NCBI GenBank assembly: GCA_964406465.1
Contig: CAYORT010000003.1
Span: 1 to 64,000 of the forward strand
Direction of reading: 5' to 3'
Source: JAHEZL01 sp964406465
GTDB taxonomy: Bacteria > Bacteroidota > Bacteroidia > Flavobacteriales_C > GCA-002722245
DNA length: 64,000 nt
Part shown: positions 37,528 to 44,750 of the stretch, one piece after another
Layout of the letters: each line of letters opens with the position of its first letter
How positions within the stretch are numbered: position 1 is the first letter of the stretch
Notes under the pieces: generated by a model
Seen by the model: only the letters and a program-made list of their open reading frames with translations
What the model was told of the DNA's origin: nothing
The model's database searches: none
Made by a program: the position numbers and the translations under genes

Positions 37528-37556
37528 CGAATATAAATAAATATTTTGGATTTCAA
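37528..37556 (-). promoter_or_regulatory. Possible promoter of the hxs operon
   Basis: On the minus strand TTG (37556-37554), an 18-base spacer and TATATTCG (37535-37528) resemble the Bacteroidota -33/-7 promoter with one mismatch in the -7 box. The predicted leader to the hxsA ATG is about 50 bases. Confidence 0.35.
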
Positions 37557-37711
37557 AAATCGGATTCTGTGTATTAGAGAACATTAAAATTAGAAACAGC
37601 GCTACTTCGTTTTTAATCAACAAAACGGAATAAATTAAATATGTCACCTAGCAAGAATACAGTCTGAGTTATCGTTTACATGTAAGTCAACAAAATGTCA
37701 AAAAGTTTAAG

Positions 37712-38371
37712 CTATTTCAACTTATTTACAAATCGATCCAATAACATTTTAACAAAACGATTAAACATCCTTTGATTCTTTGTAAGTTTAACTACAGTCG
37801 GCGCAATCGCGTAATAAAATCTAATAAATAACAAACCTAAATAGTTTTTTTTAAGATACTTATCCCTGAATTCACGAAGAACAATAACTTCGGGCGCATC
37901 ATAGTTGCCATAAACGGCAGTTGCAATATAGCACCCCTCTTTAGCACCAATGGCTTTTCCTGTCTTTGGATCTACATTGCCAGATAAGAAAGCGCTAAAC
38001 TTGGTTGTTATTGACTTCATACTATTGTTAGCTATAGAAGATTCCGTAGCACTATTAATTGTGCCCATGTTTCTGCTAATCTCAACAAAAACTTTAGTTT
38101 TATTATCACTAACTTTTGTCAAAGTAAAATCAACATGATAGCCTGGATCCAACATTCTACCTTTCTGATGAATTCTTGTCTCATTCAGAATTAGGTCTTC
38201 CTTGACAAGAACATAGTAATCTGGCTCAGAAGTAGTAAGCTTAAATATTGCTTCTCTAATTTTCGCTTCGTCAAAATCGATGACAAACTCTTTTGTTGGG
38301 TTCGGGTAAATCATTCTTGAATTTTTACTTAGATAATTTATATTAAATCTTGGCTTGTTGCTTACAATCAC
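37712..38371 (-). CDS. CFI-box-CTERM domain protein
   Basis: A 219-residue protein. Its last 75 residues match the CFI-box C-terminal domain: GCYIATAVYGNYDAPEVIVL (Cys147), then REFRDKYL, a hydrophobic FIRFYYAIAP segment and a basic tail. The N-terminal 130 residues are an alpha/beta domain of no clear family, perhaps START-like (YHVDFTLTKVSDNKTKVFVEIS). The CFI-box is thought to be a C-terminal targeting or processing region; its job is unknown. It starts 8 bases after the PH-like gene and lies 240 bases upstream of hxsA on the same strand, so it may belong to the Hxs cargo. Confidence 0.8.
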   Translation of the reverse strand: MIVSNKPRFNINYLSKNSRMIYPNPTKEFVIDFDEAKIREAIFKLTTSEPDYYVLVKEDLILNETRIHQKGRMLDPGYHVDFTLTKVSDNKTKVFVEISRNMGTINSATESSIANNSMKSITTKFSAFLSGNVDPKTGKAIGAKEGCYIATAVYGNYDAPEVIVLREFRDKYLKKNYLGLLFIRFYYAIAPTVVKLTKNQRMFNRFVKMLLDRFVNKLK

Positions 38372-38379
38372 TTATTTCT

Positions 38380-38757
38380 CTACTTCCCCTTTAATTTCAT
38401 GGCGGCTGATTCCAATTTAAAAATAAAGGCATCAACATCATCCCTTTTCATACCCTTAGTAGCAAACGCAATGGAAATGCCTCCGTCAGAAGTAACAGAA
38501 ATAACATGCACCCTACTTCTATAATACATGAACAGCAAAATTAATCCGACAACAATTGGCAGAGTAATAATGCCAAAAATCAAATACCAAATATTTACCT
38601 GATACTTTACCTCAATAGAACTGATTTTGTCCAACATGATTGAGCAGTAGTCAGAGTTCTTTGATGTTGTCAAGTGATACCTCAAACGATGAGTAGTTAA
38701 CATTACTTGCCTGTTTCCTGATTCAGTTATTAGCTTTTCATTTTCTAATGCATCCAT
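38380..38757 (-). CDS. PH-like membrane protein, partner of the CFI-box gene
   Basis: A 125-residue protein with one broad hydrophobic segment (VNIWYLIFGIITLPIVVGLI, about residues 54-77), flanked by soluble beta-rich parts. LITESGNRQVMLTTHRLRY resembles the start of bacterial PH domains. It precedes the CFI-box gene by 8 bases, so they are co-transcribed. It may anchor the CFI-box protein at the membrane; that is inference. Confidence 0.55.
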   Translation of the reverse strand: MDALENEKLITESGNRQVMLTTHRLRYHLTTSKNSDYCSIMLDKISSIEVKYQVNIWYLIFGIITLPIVVGLILLFMYYRSRVHVISVTSDGGISIAFATKGMKRDDVDAFIFKLESAAMKLKGK

Positions 38758-38954
38758 TTATTTCAAATATTATTATTTTCACTCTCAGAAGATCGAATCG
38801 CAAGTTAAGAAATCTAAATGAATAATTGATGCATATTGGATTCAATAGAAAAACGATTTTAATACAAGGAAATCCACGAATAAATAGAACAAGTATCGAA
38901 GAGAGATAAAAATAGCCTTAATCGTTTATCTGAAGGCGGCAGTTTTTAATCTGG

Positions 38955-40298
38955 TTAAGGATAGTATTCTCCATATTTTAAATGAGGAGTAAGCTTAAGT
39001 CTTTTACACTCGGATAAAACAGCATTTCGAACGTCTGATTGATTCTGTGGAAGGAAATACACGCTATCATGAACAGTTAGAAAATATATAGTGTCTTTTC
39101 TTAGCTTGTCTCCAATAAGGTGAACAAATAACGTAGATTCCAGCCGCTGAAGTTCAATTGAAAACAAACGGTAATCTTTTTGTTTCATTGCTTGAATGAG
39201 ATTGTAAACATTAGGAAAGTGCATCTGAAAAGCTTTCTCTAATTCGGTGGTATAATGTGTGGCTTTAAAGAATAAGTCTTTCATGATTGATTTCTTTAAA
39301 TCGTCACGGGAAAGATTAGATGGGTTTACCTCTACTTGAATATATTCATAGAGTTGACCTGTTGAGGTTAGATTGATATAATCTAAAACATCTTGAGGCG
39401 GATTCACGCCAAAGTACTTCATTAAGTAGTAGTTCAACAGAAAAGGTTGACTATTCGATAAGTCTAAGTGGTGTAATTTGGCGGTTGTGTTCTGTACATA
39501 AATATATTCCCTCAAATCTCTTTTGATTCCAGTGAAGTTATTGTAGAGACGACCAGAAGCTGAGTTGCAACTAAAATATATGTCTTTATTACTGAATCTT
39601 TTAGTGTTTTCGATGTTCACCAATAACTTGAAATCCAAAGGTTCTAAACCTGAAGGTGTTTCCTTATTAGGACTCATGACGCGTTTGATTTCATTGGGTT
39701 TTTCAAGAAAAGGGTACACATGTAGTATATCAATATTATTATTTATACTATAGTTAATATTATCATGTATACTGTTAGTTGTTGTATGATGATTGTAGTA
39801 ACTAGCCTTATTGCTATCTATTAGGTAATTAATTGCTGCCTTTTCGTCAATTTCCAATTTTTTCAAATTTTGATATTGGTAGTTGAGTTCTCGTACGTTT
39901 CTCGGGTAATTTATTTTACTTCTGCTAATCGCAGCAAAATTATTGACTACGGAAAAGCTTTTGGGATAATAAGTTACGAGTCCAGATTGGCAATAAGTAG
40001 CTGAAAGTTTATAAGATTTAGCATAGTTTCCATCTGAAAAGGAAGGGTCTTCAACCAAAATCCCTAGGTCAATGAGTTTGTTTTTGGTTGGTCGAATTTC
40101 TTTACGACTCAATACCGCTTCAATTTCTTTAAAACTGATATTTACAAAACCTCTTTCGCTTACTGTGAACTTCTGAAAATAGGTTTTACAGCACACTAAA
40201 TTAATTATATAGAAGTGCTTCTCCCTAAGTGGTAATTTCATTTCTTCAAATAACTCTAAACTTAGATTTGATGGCAGATAGAATATTAGATCTTTCAT
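38955..40298 (-). CDS. Element replication-type protein with family-A polymerase-like motifs
   Basis: A 447-residue protein. The N-terminal part (about 30-110) looks like a winged helix (FVNISFKEIEAVL, IRPTKNKLIDLGILVE). From residue 240 it has SGRLYNNFTGIKRDLREYI, HHLDLSNSQPFLLNY (Asp279, similar to palm motif A of DNA polymerase I), a GQLYEYIQ step, a basic helix RDDLKKSIMKDLFF (like motif B), LQRLESTLFVHLIGDKL, and FLTVHDSVYF (His410-Asp411, like motif C). The exonuclease and most of the thumb are absent. I infer a stripped-down family-A polymerase or primase-polymerase used for element replication. Its ATG overlaps the stop of the 52-aa ORF. Confidence 0.5.
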   Translation of the reverse strand: MKDLIFYLPSNLSLELFEEMKLPLREKHFYIINLVCCKTYFQKFTVSERGFVNISFKEIEAVLSRKEIRPTKNKLIDLGILVEDPSFSDGNYAKSYKLSATYCQSGLVTYYPKSFSVVNNFAAISRSKINYPRNVRELNYQYQNLKKLEIDEKAAINYLIDSNKASYYNHHTTTNSIHDNINYSINNNIDILHVYPFLEKPNEIKRVMSPNKETPSGLEPLDFKLLVNIENTKRFSNKDIYFSCNSASGRLYNNFTGIKRDLREYIYVQNTTAKLHHLDLSNSQPFLLNYYLMKYFGVNPPQDVLDYINLTSTGQLYEYIQVEVNPSNLSRDDLKKSIMKDLFFKATHYTTELEKAFQMHFPNVYNLIQAMKQKDYRLFSIELQRLESTLFVHLIGDKLRKDTIYFLTVHDSVYFLPQNQSDVRNAVLSECKRLKLTPHLKYGEYYP

Positions 40299-40453
40299 TT
40301 TGCTGTCGTTAATGTATTAAGCAATGCTTTTAATTCAATCGCAGATATTTCCAGCCTTTTGGCGATTAAAATGACTAAAGCGCTATTCAAGTTCACTATA
40401 AATGGGGCGGCATTCAAAAAATGTAATACACCCTTTCGATTAAAATCAGTCAT
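40295..40453 (-). CDS. Small coupled ORF between HTH gene and replication gene (52 aa)
   Basis: ATG at 40453 gives MTDFNRKGVLHFLNAAPFIV and ends in LLNTLTTAK. It overlaps the end of the upstream HTH gene by 8 bases. Its TGA overlaps the ATG of the replication gene as ATGA. Such linked overlaps on both sides argue it is a real, translated gene. The product has a central hydrophobic stretch and no known family. Confidence 0.6.
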   Translation of the reverse strand: MTDFNRKGVLHFLNAAPFIVNLNSALVILIAKRLEISAIELKALLNTLTTAK

Positions 40454-40748
40454 CATAGCCTCCTTTTAATTTGCCATTTAAAGGAATTAACATGGCTTCA
40501 ACTTCATTCCTTTTGTACAACACTCTATTTCCTATTCCGTAACCAATTAGTTTACCCTTCTTGGTCCAGTTATGAATTGTTGACAAATCGCATTTAAGAA
40601 ATTCAGCAAGTTCATTTCTGGTAAGAAACTCTGTTGGATCCTTAGGTTTAAGAGTTTCCTTTAAGTCCTTAATTTCCTTCTGAATAGAATGAAAATATGA
40701 AGTGATCTCATCTGGACTCAACTCATGAAGTATAGTTGAGTTTTTCAT
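40446..40748 (-). CDS. HTH_17 excisionase-type DNA-binding protein
   Basis: A 100-residue protein with an N-terminal helical part (residues 10-35) and a MerR/excisionase-like winged helix: EFLTRNELAEFLKCDLSTIH, then NWTKKGKLIGYGIGNRVLYK. This type is common in Bacteroidota mobile elements and acts as excisionase or as a repressor of replication genes. It overlaps its upstream HTH neighbour by 4 bases. Confidence 0.85.
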   Translation of the reverse strand: MKNSTILHELSPDEITSYFHSIQKEIKDLKETLKPKDPTEFLTRNELAEFLKCDLSTIHNWTKKGKLIGYGIGNRVLYKRNEVEAMLIPLNGKLKGGYDD

Positions 40749-40951
40749 ATTGTGGAGTTTAAGTCGTTAGAATTGCTAGCATTTAGATATGATTTAATGC
40801 TTGCTTCAGATAGACGTACACGTCCGTGCCCCATTGTGATGAACTGTAGGTTACCAGCTTTCATTTCTCGATGCGCTGTTGATTTTGAAATTTTTAAAAG
40901 ACCACAGACTTCTCTAACTGTGTAAAGCTTTAATTGATTTACTTCCTGCAT
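40745..40951 (-). CDS. HTH_17 DNA-binding protein, first gene of the replication operon
   Basis: A 68-residue winged-helix protein: LKLYTVREVCGLLKISKSTA, HREMKAGNLQFITMGHGRVR, LSEASIKSYL. This is an AlpA/excisionase-like domain with little else. I start at 40951 because MQEVNQLKLY directly precedes the domain; an ATG 8 codons upstream is possible. It heads the four-gene overlapping operon HTH-HTH-52 aa-replication protein. Confidence 0.82.
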   Translation of the reverse strand: MQEVNQLKLYTVREVCGLLKISKSTAHREMKAGNLQFITMGHGRVRLSEASIKSYLNASNSNDLNSTI

Positions 40952-41062
40952 ATAATTTAATTTTGTGTTAAACAATAATCAAATGTAGGCAGGTGGTTTG
41001 CGAGAGAAAACAACTTTATAGAAAGGGGATTTCTAGCAAAATAATTATCTAAGTTTTTTTAA

Positions 41063-41932
41063 TTAATTTTCTTGAAGAACTTCGGCGATAAAAATATCGC
41101 ATATCCCTTTTCTAGTTTTTTTATGCAGTAGCTTATAGCCGGTTAACTGGAATAATTTCCCCAATAAATAGGAAATATCTCTATCTTCCATTGAAGGCAA
41201 AATACTTTTAGTGAATTTCAGTAATTGATTTGCTCGGTATCTGAATCGGTTTTTAATTTGGGTATTTACTTTGTCTTTAGATTTTTGTATTTCAAATTTT
41301 TCAAATTCACTTTCAATAAATTCTAAAATTTTGTAGTTAATAGATTTATCAATTTCAGGAATCGCAATTGTTTTCGACTTAGTTTTTTCAGTAATGACTA
41401 ATGATAACTTAATTGTTTCAGACTTGTTGTTGCTATCTATCTCCGTGTTTGGTGGCTGAAAATTATTTCTAACAACTTGTAACGCATTTCTAATTTCTTC
41501 AATAAATGGAAGTGCTTTAGAGATTTCCTTGTCTATATTTATTTCAGGTAAACTTTGCTCGAATATGGCAAATCGATTGATGAAATGCTTCATGTATTCA
41601 TCGGATTTATTTTCTAGCTCAATTCCAGCTTCATTCATTTGATTCCAAAAGCACTGCTGGTAAATGATAAATTCATTACACACTAACACGAATGTGTCGT
41701 GATGTACTTCAGGGATGTTAATCTCACTACTTTCAAGCATTTCCTTAATATCTTGAATCAGTTCTTTATCTACAATTTGTAGATAGTTTCTCCAGAAATT
41801 AATAGCTGCTACCTCATTTTCTGAATACCAATTTAAGTCATCGAAAAATCTTGTTATGTTTTGAAGGGTTTGTGATGTTAATTCTAACCGCGTATGTTTA
41901 TCCTCTTCAATTAGTTTTTCGCCTCTTTCCAT
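41063..41932 (-). CDS. Hypothetical helical protein of the element
   Basis: A 289-residue soluble protein, rich in Glu, Lys, Ile and Asn and predicted mostly helical. No family was recognised. The C-terminal part (TQIKNRFRYRANQLLKFTKS, LFQLTGYKLLHKKTRKG) is basic and could contact nucleic acid. It is separate from the replication operon (about 110 bases) and divergent from the KTSC lipoprotein. Its place next to replication genes suggests an element core gene. Confidence 0.6.
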   Translation of the reverse strand: MERGEKLIEEDKHTRLELTSQTLQNITRFFDDLNWYSENEVAAINFWRNYLQIVDKELIQDIKEMLESSEINIPEVHHDTFVLVCNEFIIYQQCFWNQMNEAGIELENKSDEYMKHFINRFAIFEQSLPEINIDKEISKALPFIEEIRNALQVVRNNFQPPNTEIDSNNKSETIKLSLVITEKTKSKTIAIPEIDKSINYKILEFIESEFEKFEIQKSKDKVNTQIKNRFRYRANQLLKFTKSILPSMEDRDISYLLGKLFQLTGYKLLHKKTRKGICDIFIAEVLQEN

Positions 41933-42061
41933 TGCATGTCATTTTTATTGTCAATTGTAATTTTTTGCTATCACTTAAAAGTAATTAGTATCATTTGACC
42001 TCACAAGAATTATATTTGCTCAACTTTTCAACTAAATTTTTGATAATTTAATTTAACTCAA

Positions 42062-42442
42062 ATGACAAGTACCTTCAATTTGGCGATCAAAAGCAGTGGT
42101 TTTTTCCTTTTGCTGCTCTTCTTAGCTGCGTCATGTACTTCTCAAACTTGCCAGTCATTACCCAAGACTTTCTCAAACTACACTGAGGCTTTAAGTGCTG
42201 TTAAATCCTCTAAATTCAAGGTTTTTGAAGAACTTAATACAAGTAGTAGCTCGTGGATTAGGGGAGCGTCATATTATAGCTGTGATGGTGTTACTGGGTA
42301 TTTTATATTGAAAACAGATGAAAAAGAATATATTCATTCAGGGGTGCCTATTGGTGTTTGGAGGAGGTTTAAAAATGCCGAGTCATTCGGTTCGGCTTAC
42401 AATAAGAATATTAAGGGTAGATATACTCTTGAGTTACGATAA
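42062..42442 (+). CDS. KTSC-domain lipoprotein
   Basis: A 126-residue protein with a lipoprotein signal (FFLLLLFLAASCTS, lipobox AASC). The mature part matches the KTSC domain: SSSWIRGASYYSCDGVTGYF, KEYIHSGVPIGVWRRF, AESFGSAYNKNIKGRY. KTSC domains are small and of unknown function, usually without export signals, so a lipid-anchored form is unusual. Within the element only this gene and the integrase run on the plus strand. Confidence 0.72.
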   Translation: MTSTFNLAIKSSGFFLLLLFLAASCTSQTCQSLPKTFSNYTEALSAVKSSKFKVFEELNTSSSSWIRGASYYSCDGVTGYFILKTDEKEYIHSGVPIGVWRRFKNAESFGSAYNKNIKGRYTLELR

Positions 42443-42520
42443 TATATCTGATTCTGGCTGTTTTTAAGGGGTAGTATTAAAAACACATTATTTACTAGAG
42501 ACGGATCGGGGAATTAATCT

Positions 42521-42790
42521 TCACTGTTCATCAATTTTATTCTGGACATCTATTTTACGTAATCCTTCGAGTAAATTGGATTCGAAATCTTTCAAAAACT
42601 TCACTTTTCGCTCATTATCAAAATTATCAAGCCAAAGATAGAGCAAAGTCTTTTCTGGTATCACGTTCACTGTTATTTTGTTCATTTCGTTCATCCATGT
42701 TTGCGCATTAGTAAATCCTTCTTTGTATACTTTTAATGCGAGTGCTTTGAGATAAATCTTTTCTCTTGGAGTTGATTCTTGCTTTTCCAT
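42521..42790 (-). CDS. Small soluble protein, third gene of the element-end cassette
   Basis: An 89-residue protein with no recognised domain; helical and charged (REKIYLKALALKVYKEGF, FLKDFESNLLEGLRKI). It begins 6 bases after the membrane gene 42797-43078 and is probably the last gene of the cassette that starts at 43462. Confidence 0.5.
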   Translation of the reverse strand: MEKQESTPREKIYLKALALKVYKEGFTNAQTWMNEMNKITVNVIPEKTLLYLWLDNFDNERKVKFLKDFESNLLEGLRKIDVQNKIDEQ

Positions 42791-42796
42791 TAATTG

Positions 42797-43078
42797 TCAA
42801 TTTTGTTTTTTCTTAGATATTAAAACTAAAGTTATTAATGTTAAGGCAGCAGAAACTAAGCCTCCTTGATATGCCAATGATTTGTTGAATTCACTTGCTT
42901 CAAATAGGTTTTTTGAATTTTCAGTTTTCAATTTTTGATACATCTCTTCAGGTATTAGCTCGTCATATTCATAGAATACATGGGCTTCGAAATGATTGCC
43001 AATCAATATTCCTGCTATTATTCCTATAGCTATCGAAAAAAATATTTTAGTTGGTAAATCTATACTCCTCATACGCAA
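42797..43078 (-). CDS. Two-helix membrane protein of the element-end cassette
   Basis: A 93-residue protein with two hydrophobic segments (about residues 10-26 and 70-87) and an acidic loop between (YEYDELIPEEMYQKLKTENS). No family recognised. It starts 3 bases after the coiled-coil gene. Confidence 0.5.
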   Translation of the reverse strand: MRMRSIDLPTKIFFSIAIGIIAGILIGNHFEAHVFYEYDELIPEEMYQKLKTENSKNLFEASEFNKSLAYQGGLVSAALTLITLVLISKKKQN

Positions 43079-43081
43079 ATA

Positions 43082-43462
43082 TTATCTTGATTTTTCTTTA
43101 CATTCTTCGAGTTCTGACTCTAGACTCCTTATTGTTCTCTCCAGTTCTTCTTTCGCATCCTCGAGATCATCGGTTTTGTCCTCAAGATCGGCTTTGTCAG
43201 TTTTTAACCTATTATGCATTGATTCCTCAAATTCGTAATTATTCTTCGTTGTGTTTTTTTTGTCTTCACAATCTTCGATTGCCTCTTCTAATTCAACGAT
43301 TTGATTTTCTAAGTCAGTTAACTTGGTTTCTAAGTTTTCATTTCTTCTTTCAAGATCAGATATTTCCTCATTCAAATTAATGCTATAAAGCCCCAAGATA
43401 ACAGAGATGATTATGAATGCGAGGCTAAGCCAGCTGGATTTCAGTAAATCGTTTATTTTCAT
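43082..43462 (-). CDS. Membrane-anchored coiled-coil protein
   Basis: A 126-residue protein with one N-terminal helix (SSWLSLAFIIISVILGLYSI, about 9-28). A long acidic coiled coil with Glu/Leu heptads follows (ISDLERRNENLETKLTDLEN onward). It heads a three-gene cassette (coiled coil, membrane, small soluble) next to the right end of the element, just inside the arm repeat. The layout resembles spanin- or sensor-like membrane cassettes, but no homology is claimed. Confidence 0.6.
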   Translation of the reverse strand: MKINDLLKSSWLSLAFIIISVILGLYSINLNEEISDLERRNENLETKLTDLENQIVELEEAIEDCEDKKNTTKNNYEFEESMHNRLKTDKADLEDKTDDLEDAKEELERTIRSLESELEECKEKSR

Positions 43463-43472
43463 GACAGCATGT

Positions 43473-43493
43473 TGTGGACTAAATATGGACTAT
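43473..43493 (+). repeat. Right arm-type repeat
   Basis: The 21-mer tgtggactaaatatggactat matches 32186-32206 at 19 of 21 positions. It lies 57 bases from the attR core. Confidence 0.6.
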
Positions 43494-43506
43494 TCTGTAA
43501 ATAATG

Positions 43507-43543
43507 AAATCGCAAACACTTGAATTTCAAATGATTGCGATTT
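43507..43543 (+). terminator. Hairpin next to the tmRNA 3' end
   Basis: A 9-bp stem, aaatcgcaa (43507-43515) / ttgcgattt (43535-43543), with an inner acttgaa / ttcaaat pairing. It is followed on the plus strand by tttttaa; on the minus strand (tmRNA direction) the tail is weaker. It lies inside the element boundary. Confidence 0.45.
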
Positions 43544-43549
43544 TTAATA

Positions 43550-43562
43550 GTGGAGCCGGAGG
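43550..43562. repeat. attR core, 3' end of ssrA (13 bp)
   Basis: gtggagccggagg, identical to 32032-32044. It covers the last 12 encoded bases of tmRNA plus one flanking base, so integration rebuilds a complete ssrA. Confidence 0.65.
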
Positions 43563-43944
43563 GAGTCGAACCCTCGTCCAAAAAAGGAAACTGATGGCTT
43601 TCTACGTGTGTATCATGTAATTCATTGTAGGAAATAAACCGGATACAAGCACCCTATTTAAATCTTAGTTTCTTAATTTTCGCGTTCGCGCCGAAACGTC
43701 GTGAACACTAACCCAAACTCGTATGTGCCTCAAAAGAAAAAAGTATTAGGTGCACTTTTTTCAGAGACATCTTGTTCCGATTCCTAGAACCGGAATTAAG
43801 TTAAACTATCTGAGATAGATTAAGCAGCAAGAGCGTAGTTATTTTCGCCATGTAAAATTTTGAAATCCTTGATTAAAGAGAGGGGTCTCAACTCTCTACA
43901 CGCTTACCAACCTTTTGCACTTCCTGTCAAAACCGGTCGGCCCC
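43551..43944 (-). ncRNA. ssrA: Transfer-messenger RNA
   Basis: The 5' end GGGGCCGACCGGTTTTGACAG (first G at 43944) and the 3' end cgggttcgactccctccggctcca-like sequence show the tRNA-like domain. GGGGCCG pairs with CGGCTCC in a 7-bp acceptor stem, with A as discriminator, and the CCA tail is not encoded. The tag reading frame (43849-43820) encodes GENNYALAA followed by TAA, giving the tag (A)GENNYALAA. Total about 394 bases. tmRNA rescues stalled ribosomes with SmpB. Its 3' end serves as attachment site for the element. Confidence 0.96.
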
Positions 43945-44020
43945 AAAGAACTTCTACTAAGGTACATCAATTTGAGGCTCACTCAAAATTTAGCCTGCTT
44001 AAATTATTTCTCCAACGGTT

Positions 44021-44520
44021 AACCAATCCCTCTTAGAGAAGAGGGCGTGTGTAATGGCCTGCGTAGTGGCAGGGAGATGGATTTTTTAACCACAGAGGCG
44101 CAGAGATTTTTCACAGAGTNNNNNNNNNNNNNNNNNNNNNNNNNNNNNNNNNNNNNNNNNNNNNNNNNNNNNNNNNNNNNNNNNNNNNNNNNNNNNNNNN
44201 NNNNNNNNNNNNNNNNNNNCTTATAAGTCCCGCCACCACTAACCTATCCCTCTTAGAGAAGTGGGCGTGGGTAATGGCTTGTGCAGTGGCAGGGAGATGG
44301 ATTTTTTAACCACAGAGGCGCAGAGATTTTTCACAGAGTTCACAAAGTTCTTGAAACTAAACCAACGTAATTTTTGCACATAGAGGCGCTTCGCTTAACG
44401 AGAGAAAACAGAGTGCATACTTGAAAAAAACTATTCTTATAAGTCCCGCCACCACTAACCTATCCCTCTTAGAGAAGTGGGCGTGGGTAAAGGCTTGTGC
44501 AGTGGCCGAGAGATGGATTA
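44021..44520. repeat. Tandem array of a 216-bp composite repeat, interrupted by N gap
   Basis: The unit start cttataagtcccgccaccac occurs at 44220 and 44436, exactly 216 bases apart. An earlier copy from 44021 runs into the 100 N. Units contain the family A and family B sequences found singly at 4567-4720 and 10241-10467. Copies 2 and 3 are nearly identical, copy 1 slightly diverged, so the true copy number cannot be read. Confidence 0.8.
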
Positions 44521-44750
44521 GACATTCACAAACTCCACTAAATAAAACATGAATTCAGTAATTAAATCCTTATTAAAATATCCCGAAAAAGAATATATTA
44601 GCAACAACTTAAGCAAAGTGCCGGATTACCTTATGTGTTTTATATTTCATTTTTTCAAATTGAGAAAAGTAAATCATGTAATGTTGAAGTGTAAGTAATG
44701 CGAGTGTACAAATGTTATGTGCTATTATAAAGACCGACACGAACTAGAAT

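Larger units (their letters stand above)
32032..43562. mobile_element. Integrated element in ssrA carrying an Hxs system (about 11.5 kb)
   Basis: Bounded by a 13-bp direct repeat, gtggagccggagg, at 32032-32044 and 43550-43562; the right copy is the 3' end of the tmRNA gene. Near-identical 21-bp repeats (tgtggacta-n-at-n-tggactat) lie at 32186-32206 and 43473-43493, inside each end. It has a tyrosine recombinase next to the left end, two HTH_17 excisionase-like genes, and a replication-type gene. Cargo is the hxsA-D operon, a CFI-box protein, a KTSC lipoprotein and a membrane cassette. No relaxase, coupling ATPase, capsid or terminase gene is seen, so it resembles a phage satellite or a small mobilisable island. 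The exact ends are inferred from the repeats. Confidence 0.75.

Noticed and set aside
32032..43562. A conjugative element (ICE) reading of the island.
   Set aside because: No relaxase, VirD4/TraG-type ATPase or Tra protein is encoded; size and gene content fit a satellite or small island better.
43945..44020. A truncated second tmRNA or tRNA fragment upstream of ssrA.
   Set aside because: The sequence has no acceptor or T-arm features; it is ordinary promoter-side DNA of ssrA.
44021..44520. A CRISPR array from the repeated blocks.
   Set aside because: Units are 216 bp, nearly identical throughout, without short repeats separated by unique spacers, and no cas genes are near.
44549..44698. 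A 49-codon ORF (MNSVIKSLLKYPEKEYISNN start).
   Set aside because: No overlap or operon support, no homology I recognise, and a basic aromatic-rich tail of random look; its 5' part matches a non-coding block at 46091.
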